Shown piece by piece: positions 11,218-22,100 of a stretch of DNA of 64,000 bases. Position numbers and translations under genes: made by a program. Every line of letters starts with the position of its first letter. Within the stretch, counting starts at the first letter, position 1. The notes beneath the pieces are model-generated. The model made no database searches. It had not been told where the DNA came from and saw nothing but the letters and a program-made list of their open reading frames with translations. The stretch is from Venturia oleaginea (lineage: Eukaryota; Ascomycota; Dothideomycetes; Venturiales; Venturiaceae), in contig JABMLP010000006.1 in the NCBI GenBank assembly GCA_013176395.1, positions 434,001-498,000 on the forward strand, read 5' to 3'.

Positions 11218-13057
11218 GTAATCCACCATCGAGCGGTAGACACCACCGAGCGGTACACATTTTCGTATCCTCATCGATTAACCCACAATGCCACCACAAC
11301 TAGTCAATATAAAGGCCCAGAAAGAGGGTCAACTACTCCTTGCTCATGACGCTTAGTTGAAAGGCCATTTTCCAAGTATTCGAAAGGCCGCTGATGCCTA
11401 TTCTGTCGCATTTACTTCCCTTGCCTCCCGCCTTCGCGGACGCGCTTCACGCGTCGATTCGCGCCCAAATTGCCAAAAGCTTACGGATACGGAAGAGGAG
11501 GTCGTTGAGCATTGGATACTATCTATGGATGGAAGAGGTTATCCACTGACCGTTACTGGGGTACGCGATGCGGCAAAAATCGTACCCGAGCAGCGTGTAG
11601 GCTCAGATTGCAAAATCGGTGTCAATTAGCCTCAGCGATACATCAACCGCCGCCCTAGCCTCAAATTGCGATATTCACGCAGCTACGATAATCAAAGGGC
11701 AAGATGCGAAGATCCAGCCCTTTTTGGGGCCTGGTTTCGGCTTGTACAAAACACAATCGCCAAATACGGCATCCTCAATAACGATATCTACAACTTCGAC
11801 GAAACTGGCTTTGCAATGGGCCTTGCAAGTACCTCACGCGTAGTTACTGCCTCAGATAGGGGTGGCAGACCCCCTCAATTACAGCCTGGCGATCGCGAAT
11901 GGGTTACGGCAATCGAATCGATCAATGCGCTGGGTTGGAGCCTCCCGCCGATGGTGATCTTCAAAGGCAAGGTACATATATCATCTTGGTACGAAAACAA
12001 CAATCTACCGCCTGATTGGACAATCTCTTTGAGTAAAAATGGATGGACTAATGACAAGCTTGGATTACATTGGTTAAAAGAGGTTTTCGAGCCAAATACA
12101 GCTGCAAGAAAGGTTGGTAGTTATCGACTAGTAATTGTGGATGGCCACGGCAGCCACGCAACGCCAGAATTTGATCAATTTTGTGCAGACCGGATGATTA
12201 TTACTCTTTGTATGCCATCGCATTCATCACATCTTCTTCAACCTCTCGATATTGGTTGTTTTTCGGTCCTCAAGCGTACCTACGGCCACCAAGTCTCTGA
12301 ATATATGAGGCTTGGCATAAATCATATCGACAAAATTGAGTTCCTTCACGTCTTTAAAATTTCTCGAATTAGTGCCCTCACACTAAGCAATATTCAACGC
12401 AGCTTCACTGCTGCCGGTCTCGTACCTTTTGATCCAGATCAGGTACTTTCAACCATCCTGATTAGGCCATCTACCCCTACAGCGCCCTTGGCCGCAAACC
12501 AAGAGCAATGGCAACCAGAAACACCTCAGAATCTAACCCAGTTAGAGCTGCAGGTAGCTACAATCAAAGGCTATCTTAAGAGACGTTCAAAAAGTCCACC
12601 AAGACCAACAGGTCAGGCCCTTAATCAGCTTGTCAAGGGCTGCCAGATCGCGATGCAAGGCGCCGCTTTACTAGCTGCGGAAAATGAGAAATTAAGGGCT
12701 GCAAATGAGAGGCGGAAGCGAAAGAGGCAACTAAAAAGGAGATATATTAGTCAATCAAGCGCTTTAACTGTTGCAGAGGGCTCAAGCTTACTTCAACTTT
12801 CTAAAGAAGCTTCGGTTATCAGCAGTAACCAGGTTGATCAAGAGCCTTATATTGAGGAAGAGCCACCAAATGAAGAGGAGAACATTGTAATTACTTGTTT
12901 TATTTGTCGCAGTGGTGACCATTTTGCAATCAACTGTCAGAAATATAGATAGGAATATTTAAAAATGAGAGATTTATTGGTGCATAATAGAGTAATTGAT
13001 GAGGATACGAAAATGTGTACCGCTCGGTGGTGTGTACCGCTCGATGGTGGATTACGT
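11218..13057 (+). mobile_element. Transposon C, pogo/Fot1-like
   Basis: Terminal inverted repeats of about 58-60 bp at 11218-11275 and 12998-13057, starting GTAATCCACCATCGAGCGGT, with one internal mismatch. Each contains two copies of a GAGCGGTA box. TA follows the right end at 13058-13059; the left boundary is slightly degraded (TACGTA repeats), so its exact first base is uncertain. It lies only about 30 bp beyond element A, which makes a three-element cluster. Confidence 0.85.
11288..12952 (+). pseudogene. Near-complete pogo/Fot1-like transposase of element C with two TAG stops
   Basis: A single frame of 555 codons from ATG 11288 to TAG 12952, interrupted only by TAG at 11354-11356 and 11627-11629. 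Order of parts: helix-turn-helix (IRKAADAYSVAFTSLASRL), CENP-B-like second helix region, then the DDD catalytic core with YNFDETGFAMG, VIVDGHGSHA and SHSSHLLQPLDIGCF. A charged coiled region (AAENEKLRAANERRKRKR) follows, then a C-terminal zinc knuckle CFICRSGDHFAINC. Both stops are one transition away from CAG or TGG. It is the best-preserved transposase of the A/B/C nest. Confidence 0.88.
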
Positions 13058-13059
13058 TA

Positions 13060-14354
13060 GTAGAAGACGAACTGTCACACCCTGTCTCTCACCAATATCT
13101 TGGTTGCGCACAGGACCAGTTCTTTGCAGCGAAGCTTTCCAAGAGCACCTGATTGACGAGCCATGTTAGAGCGAGTTATCTGAACGAGGTTCTGGTGCCG
13201 AAATTTGTGTTCTAGCTTGGTCCCGCAGCCTTGTTTTGTGTCGTTCCCGTCTTAGCTTCCAATTCATAGACTATAGAATAGGGCATCATGACTTCGTGGC
13301 AGGAAAACTATCAAGATAACACAACCACTGAAATTTAAAAACTTCGTTGCCTCCACTGGCCAAAGAGACGTCCAAGCATAATCAAAAAAGTTTCGCCCAG
13401 ATAACCGGCAGGTTGCGGCCGGCAGGATTTGGGAAGTAGCAATCCACAGATCGGTCAGTCATTTTCGATATCAATAGAATTCTCAAGCTTTTTAGACGTA
13501 GACCGTGGGAGTCAAAGAAAGAGTTTGTTATGATAGTGGCGGGGGAAGAAGGAAAGAAATTTGCCCTGGATGGGCTCAAGTGATGCTTTTTCACATCATG
13601 TATATGGAATGCTCGAGTCATGCTTTCTTACACCACAGAATACCTTCATCAACTTCAAGCCCGACCGGCCTGCTTTGAGTTCTCGCTGACTTTGCCATGT
13701 CACACTCGTTATTCGTTGCTTATTTACTGCTGAGCGCATCCCCGGAACTCGCGGAGGGACTACGCATACGTTTACTCCTAGATCATCTAATCTCGTCCAA
13801 AGCCCGTACTCGAAGTAACTGCTTCCAATTTACAACTCTACTTTCTCCACTTCCGTATCTAGGACACCATCAAAGTCAGGTTTCAGTTTCAGTCATCCGT
13901 AGACCCCCACGAAAGAAAAAGATAATCTGTCTTGCAGACGTCGAGACTCCATACAAGGCGGGGCAAGCAGTATAGTATGGTGCCTCTAGAGGCCTTGGTA
14001 AATTAAGGTGCTGAACACCGTTGGGATTCATGAGGATATATTGATGGATCGAGTTTCGTGGCAATTATTTCGCGCAGATATAGTTTTGCTAGTTTGTCTC
14101 AGAACCGCCTTCCGTCTCTATGAACGACTCAAATCTGCGAAAATTGTAGGGCTCGTTCTACCTGCTAATCAGGCTCGACCTTTGTGCATCAAGATCAGAA
14201 ATGGTGGGCCGTGACTGGATACTCTCGGTGGATGCTTTACGCTATGAAGTCGACTGATAGAAGAGTATAACTTGAACGCCCCAAGCGGATTCTGGTGCGA
14301 CAATTCTCTCAGCCTTGCTTTCTTTCCCCCCAACGCTGCTTCAAATCTTTCAAG
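13060..14354. other. Intergenic region
   Basis: 1.3 kb between element C and the next gene. Short open stretches are present but show no family motif, signal peptide or coherent splicing. I see nothing I can name. Confidence 0.45.
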
Positions 14355-15791
14355 ATGAGGTTCTGCACGAGCGTCTCGCTAGCGATTCTCCAGGCCACGA
14401 CGGTCTACTCTTTACCAGCCGAACTTGGTATGTCTCCTCAAATTCCCAACATCATTGCCATTATGAGAAGCTGACCCAACCCGTAGAGAGAAGACAAGGC
14501 TTAGGCGGCCTCATGGCTTTCGCCCTGGGAAAAACCATGGAGCCGATATCGAGGCAAAAGCTGGAGCCGCTGATCGACCCAAAAGCCACTCGAGAGATGC
14601 TTGTATTCGGCCCATTCAAAATGCTCTCGTCAAAAGCACCGAGCCACCCCTCCAAAGGCGTTACCGGCGGTATCAAGCTTGATCCAAACAGCGATACACA
14701 AGCATCCCTGCTAGGCGGCATATGCAAAGAATGTATGGTCCTCGCAGCACAAATGGAAACCTCGGACAAGACTGGCAAGAAGATTGGAACTGCGGAAGGA
14801 ATCTATACCCATCACTTCATCACCATCGATATGGGCCGCAATCAAGTTCCGAACCCCGTCAAATCAACGTGTCCTCCGAAGGCTGGCGCCGGAGGGATGG
14901 GCGGGTTAGGTGCCATGATGAGTCCAAAGGGTTCCGAGCCTGCTGGGCACTCTCATCGACGTCGACAGCTACCTGGTATTAATGACAGTATGTTGTTTGG
15001 AGCCGGCTTGTCCGTGTTTGTTGGAAAGGGGAACGAAGCCGGTCATACTGTTTTCGCGTCACCCAACAGCACGGTCAAAAGTGGATTCTACGTCTCAGGC
15101 AAGGACAAAATGTATATGACAGCCGAGCTTGTCAACTACGAGCCTGCGGATCGTGATATCTACGTTATGTTGGATTACGAATACATGCCTAGTCCTGATG
15201 GGAAGAGGCCCGTGGAGTACATGGATGTGGGTCAAGGTGCCATCGCTGTCGATGGGTGTATGGTTACCGCCTTAGGTATGTTTGCAGTTCTCTAGAATCC
15301 ATATCCAGTCACTAACAAAATACAGAACCGCCCAAGGACAAGGCCATCCAGTACAAGTCTCCAGATTGGGACGTGACTCACAACGGCTACCTCGTCAACA
15401 TCACACCTCATCTGTAAGATCTATACCCCATAATAAGCAGCACCTTCCTAACAACACCAGCCATGACGGAGCCGTAGACATCAACGTCTACCTCAACGGC
15501 AAAAAAGTGTGCACCTCCAATGCCATCTATGGCGGAGAAGTAAAAGGCGACGCTGCGAACAAGCAGGAGAAATGGGAAACGATAACGAGCTACAGTCCTT
15601 GCAGCGAGGCTGTCAAGATTAAGAAGGGCGACAAGCTGTCGATGGATAGTAATTATGATTTGACGAAGCATAAGTTGAGACCTGATGCGCATGCGATGGG
15701 GATGGGTGCGGGTTCGGGCGAAGGGGCTGAGGGCATGGCGTTGGCGACGTTTCAGTGGGCCATGAGCCCTGATCAGGGAGATAAGTTTTAG
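14355..15791 (+). CDS. Secreted SURNod19-like protein
   Basis: 426 residues in four exons: 14355-14427, 14487-15275, 15326-15413, 15461-15791; introns are 59, 50 and 47 nt. The N-terminus MRFCTSVSLAILQATTVYS is a likely signal peptide. The body has the pattern of the stress-up-regulated Nod19 (SURNod19) family: VFGPFKM near the start, a cysteine-containing ICKECMVLAAQM, then IYTHHFITIDMGRN and SVFVGKGNEAGH, and late HNGYLVNITPHLHDGAVDINVYLNGKKVC. His-rich segments such as THHF and HLHDG suggest metal binding, an inference only. The biochemical role of the family is unclear. The last coding exon ends in a Gly/Met-rich segment before TAG. Confidence 0.8.
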
Positions 15792-18700
15792 GATTCCAGA
15801 AAGGAATTTTGTCTGATATAATATATGGATCTCATGTGCAACAGCTCGTATGAAAGTGTTGAACACCTTGTAAACTGAGCCGAAAATACTTCAATACGAG
15901 GAACTGCTCGTATGCTTGTGGTATCCGTGCATATTCCTGACAGAAAGCCAAAAGTTTCAAACTTGCACCTTGTTTCCTGCCTCCATCTCGACTCCGCCGA
16001 CCTCACCGTCCCCTTTGATGGCTAGCACTGCACATGTGTAAAAGTCTGGCGGATCCTCCTTGGAAATTCCGAATTGGGAAAGCTTCCTAGGAAAATTCGA
16101 ACTCGCCTCTTTCTCAACAATACGCAGCAATGAATGATGGATGCCTATTGTGCTTCTCAACAACTGTCCTTATTAGACCTACCTGTCGTCATCACCTGTC
16201 GAGAACAGGCCATGACAACTGGGAAAGTAGAGGGAACAGACTTGGTATTGTTCTCGGCGTCGAACAGGGATACGAAGACTCCATATCTTCTGGGGAGGTA
16301 CCGGAAAAAGCGTGAACTCCATGAAGCACTACTGCAGGAACACGCGATTCTCGACAGCGCGTTCCTGCAGGAAGCATCCGGGACAGATTCCTTGTGCGCT
16401 CATAATAATAGCTCCTTCTCCTCATCCCACAAGATCCATGACGCGTAGACCGAGGAGTAGAAACTTGCTAGAACATGCTATTGCAGATTCATCGAAGCTG
16501 TTGACAAGCTATTTGTAAAGTGCGCATCTCAACCCAGGGGTCAATTTCGGCGATTACAATCGCGGGAATCGTGAATACACTCGTAATATATACGTGTATC
16601 AAAATCACGTAATTATATCAGGCATTCCTGCAGATTTATTACCTATTTATTATTAACCCTAGTCGCCGCGGTAGGCTCGTTCAAGGCCCATTTTAAGTTT
16701 AAACAATAGACGTTTAGTACACTACGTAGATAGCTCTCCGGAGACGATTTAAACAGGTTTTTGAGGGACGTATAGACGTTATATAGGCGTTAAAGGGAGG
16801 GCCGACTACGCCCTAAGGTTTATATTACTAACGGTATCAAGGCCTCAGTAGTGTATATACCAAAAGCGGGACGGACTTAGCCTTAAATATACCACAGGCG
16901 ATCGTTGAGGAGCCGATCTCGAGATCAAGTTACTAAAGAGTTATAGTATACTGTCTTTTCCTGGCTAGTTTCGATATATAGTACCGCCTTGACAAGTCTC
17001 AATCGCGAAACTCGTATTACTGATACACCTCGTAATTACAAATCCAAATACAACGCGCTTACGAGATCTACAGTGCCGTTTACGCAAGTGAAATTGGCCG
17101 TAATGAGGTTGAGACACTCACAAAATTCTGGAGGAATTGACAAGGTACGATGTGGAGATGCATAGCCTCCAGCTGAGCGGATTCGCGGCATGATTGGACA
17201 GGTCCAGAATCATGGCGTCGCTTGAACAGCAAGTGCTTCAGCGGCAGAGAGTTCCGTAGCAGGTATCCTTGGGAAATAAAAGATTTGTGTATCTTGGTGG
17301 CGTACCGCTATATGAAGACCATAACGCCACGACTCTTGGAAGCTCAGGGGCGTAAAGCTTGTGTGCGGGCCTTAATATAGAACAAGGTAGACACAGAGAG
17401 GGCGCTGGCGGTGGTGTCTTGGGGGGTGGGGGGTTGAGGTCGAGAATGGAGAATGTTCAGGGAGGTTCCATGCTTACTGATCCAGAATCGGGCACCTACA
17501 AACTCTGATGGGAGTCTGCCCTCTGCACTACAATGCACTTGACCTTCACCCTTTGATGCGTCTCTTTGTCAACAACCACAAGGCGCCCGTCTCGAGAGGT
17601 CTTCAAAGACGTCAACAGAGCTGACGACGCGCGCCATAGGCCGGCTTCACGCGTTGCCTTACCGTGTTGCCTTACCGCAACTCGTTTCGTCCTGGATGAT
17701 GGGAAAGGCACGAGTTTTGAGTCGGTACTGACTTGGCCGATTGCCGCTATTGTGTAGCATGTAGCAGAAATGACAGATTGGGTGCATGGCATGGTGTACC
17801 GCGTCGCATTATCCTCCTGACTGTCTACTGATCCTCAATCAACTGTGCCCTTCAGCCCCTGCAACATGGCTGATCTCCCGAGAAAGCTACCCGCACGAGA
17901 TTCCCCTGGGCATGCTTCATACCGCGCCAATCACTTCAAGTTAGTACCATACATCTCGCCTCAACCTCAGCCCAACCGTCTACGAATATCAGGCCAACGC
18001 CTTTCGGTGTTTCGAGCATCAAAGAACTGAGTTAAGATGAGAGGTGGCGAGGCTTTGCTTCATAGTTCACACTGCGAGAAGGAACTCATTGCCCGCCAGC
18101 ATGCTCAAGGCTGTGCTGAGCTGGAAGCATCTATCTATGCGAAGAGTATCGAAAGCCCAGGAAGACATCCGAGATTCTCATCACACTTGAAGGCTTGGAA
18201 GTTGGGGGCATTGGAATCTTGGAATGGTTGCCGTTGAATCCGGGCGCCGAACGCAGCATATCATACAACCATAGTGTACCGCCGAGCTGTAAGGCAGAGA
18301 CTGCGGCTGATTGACCATCTTGGCTTGCATGGCTGCATGGCTGCATGACAAACAGATCCATCTGGATGCGCTTCTCAAATTTTCGGTTAGCTCATTGGTA
18401 GGTCCCTGCTAGCTCGATTAGCTGGAAGACGTCAGAGGAGAACAGACCCATCAACACCATTCACGAAAACATTTCTAACTGCCTAACAGTAGGTCAAATT
18501 TAGAAGCAGGCGCTACCGTCGGGGTCCTCGGGGAGCCGCCCAAGATGGCGGCACCATCTCGCCAATGCTCCCCACGCGCCTCGCTACAAAATGCCACAAC
18601 CACAACGCTACCTTACCCGCGAGACATCAAACCCCTTTGAGACCTAGTACGCTAACGCTTGTGAAGATCGCCTTCGTTGACTCCAGATCTGTTGTGGTCG

Positions 18701-18950
18701 TTTCTCATTGCCTATCACCAGATCTCCTATCGTGGGTAGGGGACGTCAAAATTCACTAATGGAATATTGCAGGATGCTTCTCCAAGCCAGCGTTACACAA
18801 GATCCAAGAATCTCGTCAATCTCCTTGTCGTTGGTAGTAAGGAGTATAGATCCCTGACTAGTCAAGGCCAGCCCGATGAACAAATTTTCCGGGCCTCCCT
18901 AAATTATGGAGATATTCAAGCATAGACGCATTTTCCTAATCTGGCACAAG
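15792..18950. other. Gene-poor region
   Basis: About 3.2 kb with only short, unconvincing open stretches on both strands. It contains the TA-rich island listed next. No RNA gene or intact transposon was recognised. Confidence 0.45.
16540..17060. other. TA-rich island, probable RIP-decayed repeat relic
   Basis: Base composition changes sharply here: TA dinucleotides are very frequent (runs such as TAATATATACGTGTATC) and every frame is closed by many stops. This is the look of repeat DNA mutated by repeat-induced point mutation in ascomycetes. No terminal repeats or coding remnants identify the original element. Confidence 0.5.
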
Positions 18951-18955
18951 GCGCT

Positions 18956-18964
18956 GTATATAGG
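18956..18964 (+). promoter_or_regulatory. TATA-like box of the laccase-fusion gene
   Basis: TGTATATAGG about 175 nt upstream of the ATG at 19138, followed by a pyrimidine-rich stretch (18980-19080) that would suit the transcription start region. Position and motif only. Confidence 0.4.
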
Positions 18965-19137
18965 CTCTCATGGCCTTCCTTCCTTTCTCTTCGTTTCCAA
19001 TAATCGTCCATCACATTCATTTTTCTTTTTACGACACGCACTCGTTATCGTGTCTTTGGCTCTTTGTTACTATCTCTCTTTTATCGGTAACAATACACTA
19101 ATTTATATTCATTCGGGTTGGGAGCATTTTACGCATC

Positions 19138-22100
19138 ATGAAGACCGCCTTCGTAGCCTCTGTGCTACTTGCGAGCGCCGCTCCAGCAATCGCAAAACAC
19201 TTGTGGACATCTCCAGATGGTAGCTGTGGTCCAGACTCTATCTTCACGTGCAAAAACTCTTTCTACGGTCAGTTTACCTTTATGGTCAAAATTTGAGACT
19301 ATACTGATGCTTCGGAAACAGGTGGATGCTGTGGACAGTGGAATAAGTGTGGCTCTACGGCGGACGTCTGTGGAACCGGATGCCAAAGTGATTTCGGATA
19401 TTGTAAACCTGCCGCAAATGATACAAAGCATGATATAAAGCATGACAAGAGGTGGAACCTTGGCATACCAAATTTTGTCATGCCTGTTAAGCCTGCCCAG
19501 CCTGTCAAGCCTGCCAAGCCCGTCACTTCGTCTAGCAGCTCGTCTGTCACTTCGTCTAGCAGTTCGTACAAGGCTTCAGCCTCGACTTATCCATCCCAAT
19601 CATTGAACGGCACAAAAGTATTCAGACATGGTAAACCGACCCCGGCTGCCGCAAACGACTACGTCTCTACGGTCACAATAACATCCGTTGCTGCTCCAAC
19701 CACGGCTCGCTCTTCTCCATGGTGGTGGCCATTCGGTGGCAACGGCATCAAATCAGCTGCGGCTGCGGCTTCCTCGCCAACTCCAGCCGGGGAAGGTCCT
19801 AGGGACGGTTCTCAGGGAGGTTCTCAAGGAGGTTTTCATGGCGGTTCCCGGGGAGGTGCCCAAAGAAAGCCTGTCGTGTACAGCAAGTTCACGACGTTGA
19901 CTGTCACTTACACCAAGACTCACACCTACAACTATAAGGGCTCAAAGTCTCTCTCCTACGAAACCTATGCCGTACCAACTGTCTGCCCACTTGAGACGTA
20001 CACCACTTTGTCGGCCGTCACAAAGACTAAGACACACACCGTTACGACTCAGGGATCCACATCCTTGTCCTACGAGCCATATGTTACCAAGTCTCTTTAC
20101 ACGCTGGAGCGAGCTGTCACCACCAGCACTGCCTTGTCTTCATCCGCGACGCCAAGTAACCCATGGTGGGGACCAGCTTCCGTTACCACGTCGTCGTCCT
20201 CCATTTCCGGACAAAGCATTGTTTCCACCTCTATTAGCACCAGTCAATCTAGCTCCAGCATCGCCAGAGAGATATTGCATTCCTCTAGCTCCAGTATCGC
20301 TAGTGAGATCGTCAGTTCCAGCTCAATATCGCCGTCTCTAAGCTCCAGCGTCGTTAGAGACATCGTCAGCTCCACAAGCGCCAGCGTTCTAAGCCAGTCC
20401 AGTAGCATTCCAGTTGACCCATCCGTAACGAGCAGCGTGGTTTTTTCCAGATCAGCATCGCCGTCCTCCAGCTCTAGCGTTCTAAGAGGGTCAGTCAGCA
20501 ACTCGGTCGGACCTAGTGTCATATCGTCGTCCCAGCCAGCAGGCCCAAGTGTAACATCATCGTCTTCATCGGCAACAGTACTTGCTGAGATCCTGTCGAG
20601 TACTTCAGCAGGACCAAGTGCAACATTATCGTCTTCATCGGCAACAGCACTTGCTGAGATCTTGTCGAGTACTTCAGCAGGACCAAGTGCAACATCGTCG
20701 TCTTCTACATCGGCAACACCGCTTGCTGAGATCCTGTCGAGCACTTCAGCAGGACCGAGTGCAACATCATCGTCTTTGTCATCGGTAACACGACTTGCTG
20801 AGATCTTATCGAGTACTTCTATAGGACTAAGTGTAACATCATCGTATTCATCATCGGCAACACGACTTGCTGAGATCCTATCGAGCACTTCCGCAGGACT
20901 ATCTTCATCAATTGTTGACTCGTCTTCATCATCGGCGACAGTACTTGCTGATATCCTGTCGAGCACTTCCGCAGGACTATCTTCATCAATTGTTGAATCG
21001 TCTTCATCATCGGCGACAGTACTTGCTGATATCCTGTCGAGCACTTCCGCAGGACTATCTTCATCAATTGTTGAATCGTCTTCATCATCGGCAACAGCAC
21101 TTGCTGATAACCTGTCGAGCACTTCAGCAGGACCAAGTGCAACATCATCGTCTTCATCATCGGCAACAGCACTTGCTGATATCCTGTCGAGCACTTCCGC
21201 AGGACTATCTTCATCAATTGTTGAATCGTCTTCATCATCGGCGACAGTACTTGCTGATATCCTGTCGAGCACTTCCGCAGGACTATCTTCATCAATTGTT
21301 GAATCGTCTTCATCATCGGCAACAGCACTTGCTGATATCCTGTCGAGCACTTCAGCAGGACTATCTTCATCAATTGTTGAATCGTCTTCATCATCGGCAA
21401 CAGCACTTGCTGATATCCTGTCGAGCACTTCAGCAGGACTATCTTCATCAATTGTTGAATCGTCTTCATCATCGGCAACAGCACTTGCTGATAACCTGTC
21501 GAGCACTTCAGCAGGACCAAGTGCAACATCATCGTCTTCATCATCGGCAACAGCACTTGCTGATATCCTGTCGAGCACTTCAGCAGAACTATCTTCATCA
21601 ATTGTTGAATCGTCTTCATCATCGGCAACAGTACTTGCTGATATCCTGTCGAGCACTTCAGCAGGACTATCTTCATCAATTGTTGAATCATCTTCATCAT
21701 CGGCAACAGCACTTGCTGATATCCTGTCGAGCACTTCAGCAGGACTATCTTCATCAATTGTTGAATCGTCTTCATCATCGGCAACAGCACTTGCTGATAA
21801 CCTGTCGAGCACTTCAGCAGGACCAAGTGCAACATCATCGTCTTCATCATCGGCAACAGCACTTGCTGATATCCTGTCGAGCACTTCAGCAGGACTATCT
21901 TCATCAATTGTTGAATCGTCTTCATCATCGGCAACAGTACTTGCTGATATCCTGTCGAGCACTTCAGCAGGACTATCTTCATCAATTGTTGAATCGTCTT
22001 CATCATCGGCAACAGCACTTGCTGATAACCTGTCGAGCACTTCAGCAGGACCAAGTGCAACATCATCGTCTTCATCATCGGCAACAGCACTTGCTGATAT

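Noticed and set aside
17496..17792. 98-codon minus-strand frame in the gene-poor region
   Set aside because: No family resemblance, start context or neighbouring exons; likely chance.
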